Below are positions 15,907 through 22,633 of a stretch of 33,983 bases of DNA, in pieces. Source of the stretch: an uncultured Eubacteriales bacterium (lineage in GTDB: Bacteria > Bacillota > Clostridia > Oscillospirales > Acutalibacteraceae); assembly GCA_934488615.1 (NCBI GenBank), contig CAKSSJ010000025.1:1-33983 (forward strand), given 5' to 3'. Within the stretch, counting starts at the first letter, position 1, and every line of letters starts with the position of its first letter. Under the pieces are notes generated by a model. That model was not told the DNA's origin and did no database searches. It saw nothing but the letters and a program-made list of their open reading frames with translations. Both the position numbers and the translations under genes were made by a program.

Positions 15907-16160
15907 AAGAGATTTTCTGCCCCGAAAACAATTTTTATTAGGATTTCTCGGTGCGATAAAATGTAGCAAAAGCACAATCTGTAGGGGTCGACCAAGGTCA
16001 GAAGTAAATATAATTGTTTTTGTTGTGGTGTGTATTGCACCCAACGATATGTCGAAAAAGGCACAGCTTGTATGGCATGACGGCTGATACAGCTTATCCG
16101 TACTCGATTTAAATTAAGAAAAAAAAATATGAAAAATAACCAATTTTCGGAGGGTTTATT

Positions 16161-16828
16161 ATGGCAAGAGAGACCTTGAAATCAAGGCTTGGTTTTATTC
16201 TGCTTTCCGCAGGCTGTGCGATCGGCGTCGGAAATGTTTGAAAGTTCCCTTATGTTGTCGGTCAGAGCGGCGGCGGAGCATTTGTTTTGATTTACATTTT
16301 GTTCCTTATTATCCTCGGTCTGCCCGTTATGACAATGGAATTCGCAATCGGCAGAGCGAGTCAGAGATGCCCCGTTAAGGCTTATCAGGCGCTCGAAAAG
16401 AAGGGTCAGAAATGGCACATTCACGGCGGATTTGCGCTCGCAGGATGTTATCTTTTGATGATGTTCTATACCACGGTTACGGGTTGGATGCTCCATTATT
16501 TTTATCTGAATGCTTCGGGACAGTTTACGGGTCTTGATTCAACCGCAGTCAGCGGCGAATTTGATAAAATGCTTGCTCAGCCCGTTACAATGACGGCATG
16601 GATGGCGGTCGTCGTTATCGCGTGTATTGCTGTTTGTATAATCGGACTGCAAAAGGGACTTGAAAAAGTCACCAAGGTTATGATGATCGTTTTGCTTGCG
16701 ATTATGATTGCACTTGCCGTCAACAGCATTTTTATGGACGGTGCAAAAGAGGGCTTACCTATGTTCTTCCGATAATAATTCTTTTCATCTTCGGCTTCGG
16801 CATCTACAATAAATTTTTTGCGGCATAA
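16161..16828 (+). pseudogene. Broken sodium:neurotransmitter-symporter (SNF/NSS) family transporter
   Basis: A good start site (GGAGGG, ATG at 16161) opens MARETLKSRLGFILLSAGCA. The family signature GNVWKFPYVVGQSGGGAF follows, but the tryptophan codon is TGA (codon 27, 16239-16241). The same frame then continues through MEFAIGRASQRCPVKAYQAL and several membrane spans to TAA at 16773-16775. A different frame at about 16758-16828 encodes a transporter-like last helix, YVLPIIILFIFGFGIYNKFF, ending AA and TAA. Intact members have about 440-500 residues, so roughly 200 residues are missing from the middle. With a nonsense codon and an internal deletion with frame change, the gene cannot make a working transporter. 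Confidence 0.9.
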
Positions 16829-16861
16829 AAAATAGGCACACAAATTGCCTTTATAAAAAAT

Positions 16862-16899
16862 CGGACGTCGATCGGTACAAAAGTATCGTTCGGCGTCCG
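16862..16899. terminator. Long hairpin after the transporter pseudogene
   Basis: CGGACGTCGATCGGTAC (16862-16878) pairs with GTATCGTTCGGCGTCCG (16883-16899) over 17 positions with one mismatch and two G-T pairs; TTTATATT follows. Probably the original terminator of the transporter. Confidence 0.65.
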
Positions 16900-17016
16900 T
16901 TTATATTCATTATCATTGTTCATTGCTTTATTTATTTGAAGTGCGGCAAATTTCGGCAAGGAATAAGGACGAGAGTACCCGCCGGCAAAGCTTTATCCTT
17001 AAACACTAAAACTGGA

Positions 17017-17526
17017 TTATACGGTATCAGAGTTATCCTTTTTCTTTAAATAAGTGTTTCTCAGAATAACAATGGTCAAAATAGCGGCTGTCGGAATTTC
17101 AAATAATAAAAATAAGCATAAGAAATTGTATTTATAATTTACTGTAACATTATTTTCATGTATTTCAATTAACGACAGCGTTTTGAAAGGAAAGTGGTTT
17201 TTAACATAAACGGTAAAAACTATTGGATCATCGGCTGTTTTGTTTGAGAGCTTGATCGTCAGATTACCATTCATATGTTTTAAATAATCGTTTTTGCTTG
17301 CGTCAAAGTTATGTTGATGTGGGTCTTTATTTTTAATGTCAATGCTTTTTTCAAAATCTTCCGAATAAATATCAATGCTTGTGTATTTCTGCGAAACATT
17401 GCTTGCAACATTTAGCGAAATATTATCGGAATATTTTCCTTTCGGAAGAATTGCAAGCAAAATTATACCGAAAAGCAGAGAAGATAATATCAACATCACG
17501 ACTATATTTACAATTACTTTTTTCAT
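17017..17526 (-). CDS. Unrecognised membrane protein with extracytoplasmic domain
   Basis: 169 residues. The ATG at 17526 (MKKVIVNIVVMLILSSLLFG) is chosen since it begins directly with a membrane helix; the ORF is open further upstream but without a ribosome site. AGGGTG upstream is a weak site. A polar middle (DIYSEDFEKSIDIKNKDPHQ, then FTVYVKNHFPFKT) lies between the first helix and a second one near the C-terminus (YNFLCLFLLFEIPTAAILTI). It ends in lysines. I see no family. Codon use is AT-rich compared with the core genes, as in the neighbouring orphan ORFs. Confidence 0.65.
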   Translation of the reverse strand: MKKVIVNIVVMLILSSLLFGIILLAILPKGKYSDNISLNVASNVSQKYTSIDIYSEDFEKSIDIKNKDPHQHNFDASKNDYLKHMNGNLTIKLSNKTADDPIVFTVYVKNHFPFKTLSLIEIHENNVTVNYKYNFLCLFLLFEIPTAAILTIVILRNTYLKKKDNSDTV

Positions 17527-17563
17527 CACGCAACACCCTATTTCTATTGTGTCTGATATTGTT

Positions 17564-18031
17564 TTATTCTTTATACCAAAAAGCCCAATTATGATAATGC
17601 TTTTGTAACAGGGAAACAGTCTCGCGGGACAGCTTGTCTGCAATGACCGTGTTATCAAGCAATTCGGACAAATAGTCTAACCACATAAGACCGTGCTCCT
17701 GTGGCATTTTAAGCGCTTTTGCAACAGCGTTTTCTATTGTTTTTGACAGCCTCACATCGTAAAAACGATTCAGCCTATTTGAGATTATTAGTGCACCGTT
17801 CCAATTGATATCTTGTAACCACTTTAATAATTCGTCTAAGTATGGAGCTAACTCCTCATCTGATTTTTCAGATAAAACAGCGGCACAGTTTTTCCAAGCC
17901 TCCATTGCACCATCGGGCTGTATCAATAAGGATAAATCGGCAACCTTTTTTGCAAGAGCTCTGCCCTCAGCCTGAGTTTCAATGGGATTATTCCAATTCA
18001 ATTTATCGTAAATCTGTTTTATTTCATTCAT
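17564..18031 (-). CDS. DUF5071-like protein
   Basis: 155 residues; GGAG lies 8 bases before the ATG at 18031. The segment DEELAPYLDELLKWLQDINW, followed by NGALIISNRL, resembles the LLEWLQDxNWPxA core of DUF5071, an all-helical repeat-like domain of unknown function. The protein is soluble and rich in Trp and Leu. It is preceded by a plausible promoter and followed 37 bases later by the 17017 gene. Domains of this kind are seen in accessory regions; a role as an immunity or partner protein would be a guess. Confidence 0.6.
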   Translation of the reverse strand: MNEIKQIYDKLNWNNPIETQAEGRALAKKVADLSLLIQPDGAMEAWKNCAAVLSEKSDEELAPYLDELLKWLQDINWNGALIISNRLNRFYDVRLSKTIENAVAKALKMPQEHGLMWLDYLSELLDNTVIADKLSRETVSLLQKHYHNWAFWYKE

Positions 18032-18104
18032 GCCTATTCTCCAAATATATTAAAACGGTATTTTAATAAATAACAGTAAGCTGTGTAAAAATTATTTTGA
18101 ATTT

Positions 18105-18133
18105 ATTATATCAGGTTCTTGACGAAAAGTAAA
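18105..18133 (-). promoter_or_regulatory. Probable promoter of the DUF5071-like gene
   Basis: Minus strand TTTACT (18128-18133), 17-bp spacer, TATAAT (18105-18110). Confidence 0.5.
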
Positions 18134-18165
18134 TATTCCGTTATAGGCACACTCAAGCATAAAAT

Positions 18166-18211
18166 GACCCACTGCGGTGAGGCTGTTTTGCTGTCCGTAC
18201 CGCAATGGGTC
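18166..18211. terminator. Strong palindrome, terminator-like
   Basis: GACCCA-C-TGCGGT (18166-18178) pairs with ACCGCA-A-TGGGTC (18199-18211) with one internal mismatch. CTAATTGTTC follows on the plus strand; there is no clear T-run, and no plus-strand gene precedes it, so it may be another kind of structured element. Confidence 0.45.
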
Positions 18212-18241
18212 TAATTGTTCATCTGTTTTATATAGTTGTAA

Positions 18242-18350
18242 CCATACACGGCTGACGGGCTCTTTTTAAGGGGTCGGAAGAGCGGATCATGTCAACCGTG
18301 TACGGCTTTATGACACTATGCTCGGTCGGATTATGAAGCATAGGTATCAT
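18242..18350 (+). repeat. A-repeat copy 1 (two-hairpin, about 110 bp)
   Basis: Begins CCATACACGGCTGACGGGCT and ends AGCATAGGTATCAT. Stem I pairs the opening CCATACACGG with CCGTGTACGG, with an inner GCTCTT/AAGAGC stem. Stem II pairs TATGCT with AGCATA. This is the most diverged of the four copies. Confidence 0.85.
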
Positions 18351-18460
18351 TGTTTTATGGGACAATACTACAAAATATTATCCTCTCCAATATAAATTAG
18401 AGTTTCCTCAAATCGAACGTATTTTTTATCCTCATCTAATCATAAGTAAATATATTTCAT

Positions 18461-18865
18461 TTACAAAAAATACTTTGCAAACAAAATCATCACTATAGCT
18501 ATAACTAAAAATATTCCGCACAAAACAAAAATCGGCTTTCTTTCTTTTAACGTTTCAAAATATACTCCTTTTTGTTTATAAGAAATAAACGCTACTGTTG
18601 CACTTGTTATAAACACTGCCACGAGACATATAAAAAATAAAATACCAGATATTTTTTCTAAAAAGCTTCCGATGTTTTTTTGAAAACAATATGTTTCGAA
18701 AGCTATAGAAAGAAAAAGTGGAATTAAAGACAATAGAATTACACGAGAACAATCATTTGGATTTTTCTTTTTCATTATAAAAAACGCCAATATTATTGCA
18801 AGTATAGCTATTATTATATAAACCATAACAGTTTCAAATGAAATATTTTTTATAATAGTATTCAT
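18461..18865 (-). CDS. Unrecognised small integral membrane protein
   Basis: 134 residues. The ATG at 18865 is preferred: GGGGA lies 6 bases before it, whereas the longer start at 18907 has no site. About four membrane helices are visible (VMVYIIIAILAIILAFFIM, VILLSLIPLFLSIAFE, GILFFICLVAVFITSATVAF, PIFVLCGIFLVIAIVMILFA) with short basic loops (KKKNPND, KQKG, KERK). No family recognised. The gene is strikingly AT-rich and sits between repeat copies A1 and A2, with A2 starting 51 bases before its start codon. Confidence 0.6.
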   Translation of the reverse strand: MNTIIKNISFETVMVYIIIAILAIILAFFIMKKKNPNDCSRVILLSLIPLFLSIAFETYCFQKNIGSFLEKISGILFFICLVAVFITSATVAFISYKQKGVYFETLKERKPIFVLCGIFLVIAIVMILFAKYFL

Positions 18866-18916
18866 AGTCAATCCCCATTTTTCTGCAAATATTGATCTTA
18901 TGTCCACTACAGTGTG

Positions 18917-19027
18917 CCATACACGGCTGACGGGCTCTTTTTTAGGGGTCGGAAGAGCGGACTATGTCAACCGTGTATAGCTTTATGATACTATGCTCGC
19001 CTTGGTATCGAGAAACATAGGTATCAT
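18917..19027 (+). repeat. A-repeat copy 2
   Basis: 111 bp. Stem I: CCATACACGG with CCGTGTATAG; inner GCTCTT/AAGAGC. Stem II: ATGATAC-TATG-CTCG with CGAG-AAA-CATA-GGTATCAT. The following bases (ATTTTTCGGAGGG then ATAA) are shared with copy 3. Confidence 0.9.
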
Positions 19028-19089
19028 TGATTTTTCGGAGGGGATAAACAAAGTCTTCACAATTTTTAATTTTGAGGCAAAAATCTGTA

Positions 19090-19137
19090 GCCTCCCTCTT
19101 GAGGGAGGTGGCACGACGAAGTCGTGACGGAAGGAGT
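19090..19137 (+). repeat. Short B-type palindromic repeat
   Basis: GCCTCCCTC-TT-GAGGGAGG hairpin, then CACGAC-GAA-GTCGTG and GGAAGGAG. Confidence 0.75.
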
Positions 19138-19156
19138 TTAAGTCTGGTAAAACTCC

Positions 19157-19199
19157 ACTCCCTCAGTCGCTTCGCGCCAGCTCCCCCAAAGGAGGAGCC
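19157..19199 (-). repeat. Short B-type palindromic repeat
   Basis: Minus-strand copy: GGCTCCTCCTTTGGGGGAGC, then GGCGCGAAGCGACT and GAGGGAGT. Confidence 0.7.
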
Positions 19200-19232
19200 C
19201 ACGCCCAAAATAAGCTTTATCTAACTTTAAGG

Positions 19233-19309
19233 AAACCCCTCAGTCGGCTGCGCCGACAGCGTCTCGCTGCGGCTCGGTCACGTCGCTACCCTACAGGGGC
19301 GCCGAGTGG
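19233..19309 (-). repeat. B-type repeat, intermediate form
   Basis: Minus strand: GGCGCCCCTGTAGGGTAGCG, then GTGACCGAGCCGCAGCGAGA, then a GTCGGC/GCCGAC terminal stem and GAGGGG. It shares the middle segment with the long B copies at the right end of the window but lacks the GGACGTTC-type hairpin. Confidence 0.8.
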
Positions 19310-19314
19310 GGGTG

Positions 19315-19425
19315 CCATACACGGCTGACGGGCTCTTTTTTAGGGGTCGGAAGAGCGGACTATGTCAACCGTGTATAGCTTTATGATACCATGCTCGCCT
19401 TGGTATCGAGAAACATAGGTATCAT
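19315..19425 (+). repeat. A-repeat copy 3
   Basis: 111 bp, differing from copy 2 at a single position (TACCATG for TACTATG in stem II). It directly follows a B element through GCCGAGTGGGGGTG. Confidence 0.9.
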
Positions 19426-19467
19426 TGATTTTTCGGAGGGAATAAGAAATTTCATATACTTTTAATA

Positions 19468-19518
19468 AACCCCTCAGTCACGGGCGAGCCGTGACAGCTC
19501 CCCTACAGGGGCGCCGAG
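19468..19518 (-). repeat. Short B-type palindromic repeat
   Basis: Minus strand: CTCGGCGCCCCTGTAGGGGA, then GTCACGG/CCGTGAC terminal stem and TGAGGGG. Confidence 0.75.
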
Positions 19519-19570
19519 AATATTTCTGCTTTGCCTTTAGCTATACACCCAAAGCGCCGAGAGGGGGATG

Positions 19571-19681
19571 CCATACACGGCTGACGGGCTCTTTTTTAGG
19601 GGTCGGAAGAGCAGACTATGTCAACCGTGTACGGCTTTATGATACTATGCTCGCCTTGGTATCGAGAAACATAGGTATCAT
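19571..19681 (+). repeat. A-repeat copy 4
   Basis: 111 bp. As copy 2, but with GTGTACGG at the 3' side of stem I, as in copy 1, and GCAGACT for GCGGACT. It again follows GCCGAGAGGGGGATG, the B-A junction. From 18904 to 19715 there is no supportable gene, only interleaved A and B repeats. Confidence 0.9.
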
Positions 19682-19715
19682 CGAAGAATAGTAATCAAAA
19701 AGTTTTTGCAAGAAA

Positions 19716-20368
19716 TTAGTTGCTTCTTACATTTGAAAATTCATTATTTCCTATTTTAATTTCGATTGTTTCACCATTAACTTGAATTTGATATTCACTG
19801 TCAATGTCCTCAACATAACTATAAAATGAATATAGATTTTTAGATGTTATCAAATCAGGATCTTCAACATACCAGAATACGGAGTTTCTATTATCCGAAA
19901 CAATTGGTTTTTCATCTTTAAACCAAAAAATAACATTAACATAAAAATCTTTTGTCTTTTTAGCTTGAAAAATAACAATGTTGCATTTTGAATTTTTAAT
20001 TTTTGAGCTTTTTAAGCAGACTGTATCAAAAGAGAAAAGCGGGTTAATCTGCCAACTTGTCCCTCTTTTGGGGACTATACTCGTTCCTATCTCGTTGCCA
20101 CTTTTGTAAATAATTAGTGTAGAGTTTTTCCATCAATAGCATTGAGTATTTTCCCGTTATTGTAATAGGAGAATGCCTGCTGTGAAGTTTTAAAATGCAC
20201 AAAATTATTTTCAAACGGAAAATGCAGATCCAATGCAGTTGCTCCAATTAAAATTGCAAAACCGCAGATTATTGCTATGGCTCTTTTCTTACACCTGTTT
20301 GAAAGAATCAATATGGTTATAATTGAGCCAACAAGAAAAATCCCTCTAAAAATGCTGTATAATTCCAT
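19716..20368 (-). pseudogene. Frameshifted paralogue of the 12289 two-TM protein
   Basis: Starts at ATG 20368 (GAGG 6-9 bases before) as MELYSIFRGIFLVGSIITIL, two helices, then FPFENNFVHFKTSQQAFSYY, and stops early at IDGKTLH (TAA near 20114). In another frame the protein continues STLIIYKSGNEIGTSIVPKR, then WQINPLFSFD, to FSNVRSN and TAA at 19716-19718. Restoring one A to the A5 run (T5 on the plus strand, 20125-20129) joins the parts as IDGKNSTLIIYKSG and gives about 217 residues. Layout and motifs match the 12289 product. Either a real single-base loss or a homopolymer sequencing error. The second part also resembles an intact globular domain, so the loss is recent. Confidence 0.8.
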
Positions 20369-20483
20369 GTTTACCTCAAATTAATTGCAGAAACCGCAAA
20401 TTTTATCGCAACAAAAGCAACAGACCGTTTGATTATATAAGTATACACTTTCGTGTAATTATTTTCAAGATTGTGAATTCATT

Positions 20484-20521
20484 GCCGTATTGAGCCGCCG
20501 ATACAGACCGTTCAATACGGC
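20484..20521. terminator. Terminator-like hairpin
   Basis: GCCGTATTGA (20484-20493) pairs perfectly with TCAATACGGC (20512-20521); ATTTTATATG follows on the plus strand. It lies downstream of the minus-strand 20582 gene. Confidence 0.6.
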
Positions 20522-20581
20522 ATTTTATATGGATTTATATAAATTTCCCTTTAGTTTTTTATTTTCAAATTTAATTTCTCG

Positions 20582-20992
20582 TTATTTTTTCGGATAAGCG
20601 TAATAAACAACAGTCTCCGAGCCCGCGGTAAAGGTTACCTTCAATCTGTAATCGGCAAGAATGTTGATAAGTCTGTCCTCTTCCATTGTCAGAACAATGC
20701 CTGTTCTTGACGCGTTCCATGTTTCTATGGTCTGATAAATGCCGCTTTTCTTTTTCTGCAATTCCATCTTTATCTTCAATGACATTGAGGATTTTGCATG
20801 CAAAACGGCGGTCGAGGTCGAGTTTATACCCGAAATCGTCAGCGAACAGTTATGGGTCGTGATGTTAGCGTAAATCGGCGCCACAGTCCCTGCTCCGCTT
20901 GAATCCACATTCAGCGCGATCGCGGTCATTGACCCGCACAGCACCAAGCACATGGTCAAGCATAAGATTTTCTTCAAAATTTTGCTTATCAT
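20582..20992 (-). CDS. Small secreted protein of unknown function
   Basis: 136 residues, AGGAGG 8 bases before the ATG. Signal peptide about 1-27 (MISKILKKILCLTMCLVLCG, then AIA). The mature part is predicted all-beta: VAPIYANITTHNCSLTISGI, a middle LQKKKSGIYQTIETWN, and the end YRLKVTFTAGSETVVYYAYP. It has the look of small exported Firmicute proteins with a V-x-P-x-Y-x-N-I opening and an LQKK-x-G-x2-W strand pair, but I do not know a function. Monocistronic: a terminator lies before it and a hairpin after it. Confidence 0.75.
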   Translation of the reverse strand: MISKILKKILCLTMCLVLCGSMTAIALNVDSSGAGTVAPIYANITTHNCSLTISGINSTSTAVLHAKSSMSLKIKMELQKKKSGIYQTIETWNASRTGIVLTMEEDRLINILADYRLKVTFTAGSETVVYYAYPKK

Positions 20993-21053
20993 AAGTAAGC
21001 CTCCTTAAATGTATTTGTATATATATGACGATTTTTGCGCTTTGTGACAAAAA

Positions 21054-21083
21054 AATCGGAGAAGTTTTTTCACTTCTCCGATT
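21054..21083 (-). terminator. Terminator of the O-antigen-ligase-like gene
   Basis: AATCGGAGAAGT / ACTTCTCCGATT, a perfect 12-bp stem (21054-21065 with 21072-21083), followed on the minus strand by TTTTTTG. Confidence 0.9.
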
Positions 21084-21159
21084 TGCACAAATTTTCTATT
21101 GTTTACTTGTTAGTTATCACTAACGGGAATTGCTGTTTCCGACAAATATCGACTTGAAA

Positions 21160-22548
21160 TTATGTTAATTCTATTTTTATTTCTTCCTCTTTGCCTCCGG
21201 GGAGATAATCCGGCGCGATATTGTTTTTGTCACAGATTATGAACAGCAGGGTCGCCATCATTCCGTACGGAATCGGACAGAATTCACCGGGATTTACAAG
21301 CGACATCATAAACAGACCCGCATAAGAAATAAACAATGCTAAATTAAAGATAGTCACTCTTTCCCAGATCACTTTCATTCGGTTGTAAAGCTGGAACGTA
21401 AATGCCGCAACGCCGACAAGACCGAAGCTGCCGATAACCTGGAACGGCGAGGAATGATACCAGCATATCGCAAATTTTGCAGGGTTATGCACGTCGGTAT
21501 TTCCGTTGTAGCCCAGACCGCGTCCGAACAGGACGTTTGATTTGAAATCCTCAAGCGCACGGCGTATCAGACCCTCTCGGATTTCATCGCCGCCTGCCAG
21601 ACGTGTCAAAACGGGACCGAAGAATTCCATAAGCGGAACTATCAGAACAGAAAACGCGATCGTAACAAGAGTTGCGATGGTGATGAGTGTTTTCTTTCGG
21701 TTCTTTTTGTCGCAGTAAACAAGAACTATAAGGCAGAGCGCACATTCCACGGTTCCGCCAAGGGCGCCGCCTCTGGATCCTGTGAAAAGGATGGCGATAT
21801 ATTCCATTCCGCCGATAAAAAGAAACGGATATTTATGAATCGAGAGATAAAACGCAAACGGCATTGCCAGCATCAAAAGTGTAGAAACATTGTTTCTCCA
21901 CTGGAAATAAATCGGACTTAGCTTTGCGATGAAATTCGACCAGAACAAAAGGTAGTGATGACATATCATGAACATGCAGAACAGTCCCATGAAAGTCATT
22001 ATAAGAGAAAATTTTGTTCGAAGAACATACTTGTCGCTTGCCTGATAATATGTATTCAGCAGCATATACATTAAAAACATTCCGATTCCAAGCCCAAACG
22101 TATAAAAGAGGGCGGTTCCGCTGAAATATTCACGGGCTGTTATTTTACCGAGGCCGCCGAGAGTTACAGCTACCGCGACCGCCGCCGCCCCGGGCCATGT
22201 TTTGCCCATGTCAAGCTTTTTGCGGTAAACAACGAAGTGGAAAATCAGCACAGCCAGAATAAGCGGCGCCAGCGGAAGAAGCTTGATATATATGTCGAAC
22301 GAGTTATAGCATTTAATTGAAATGCTGCATATCAACAGGAACGGCAACAGAGTTGCAATAAGGTCATCGCATATTACCAGAACAAAACAAAGAATTGCGC
22401 CGAGCACAAGGTTGCCGTAAACGAGAGGCATAATGTCTCCCTTTCCTCTCGCAACAACAAAAATCGCGCCTATAACGCATTGTATAGCCATAAAGGTTTT
22501 TGAGTAAAGAAAATGCCGAAGCTTTTCAATTCCCTTGCTTTGCTCCAT
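21160..22548 (-). CDS. O-antigen ligase / Wzy-type polytopic membrane protein
   Basis: 462 residues with about twelve membrane helices. The Wzy_C-like part shows the large extracytoplasmic loop after FTGSRGGALGG and the segment FKSNVLFGRGLGYNGNTDVH, followed by WYHSSPFQVIGSFGLVG, the usual H-(N/S)xxxQ loop of O-antigen ligase family proteins. In Gram-positives such proteins polymerise or transfer polysaccharides or teichoic-acid-like glycans on the outer face of the membrane. No glycosyltransferase genes are adjacent, so its polymer is unknown. No clear ribosome site precedes the ATG. Confidence 0.8.
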   Translation of the reverse strand: MEQSKGIEKLRHFLYSKTFMAIQCVIGAIFVVARGKGDIMPLVYGNLVLGAILCFVLVICDDLIATLLPFLLICSISIKCYNSFDIYIKLLPLAPLILAVLIFHFVVYRKKLDMGKTWPGAAAVAVAVTLGGLGKITAREYFSGTALFYTFGLGIGMFLMYMLLNTYYQASDKYVLRTKFSLIMTFMGLFCMFMICHHYLLFWSNFIAKLSPIYFQWRNNVSTLLMLAMPFAFYLSIHKYPFLFIGGMEYIAILFTGSRGGALGGTVECALCLIVLVYCDKKNRKKTLITIATLVTIAFSVLIVPLMEFFGPVLTRLAGGDEIREGLIRRALEDFKSNVLFGRGLGYNGNTDVHNPAKFAICWYHSSPFQVIGSFGLVGVAAFTFQLYNRMKVIWERVTIFNLALFISYAGLFMMSLVNPGEFCPIPYGMMATLLFIICDKNNIAPDYLPGGKEEEIKIELT

Positions 22549-22633
22549 TTTTTCACTGAGGCGTGTTTTCGTATAAATTCCCCCTTTTCCTTGAAGAACA
22601 ATTTATTCTAACATACATTATATTATAATTCAA

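Noticed and set aside
15734..16087. 117-codon ORF
   Set aside because: It runs through two B repeats, is low in protein-like pattern and has no ribosome site.
16239..16241. TGA recoded as tryptophan
   Set aside because: TGA ends normal genes here (for example at 3731-3733 and 30625-30627) and TGG codes Trp elsewhere; the same gene also has a large deletion.
18942..19208. Minus-strand ORF of 88 codons
   Set aside because: It consists of A and B repeat sequence only; the same holds for the plus-strand ORF at 19491-19691.
18242..19681. CRISPR array
   Set aside because: The units are about 111 bp, the gaps are irregular (hundreds of bases) and themselves made of other repeats, and no cas gene is present.
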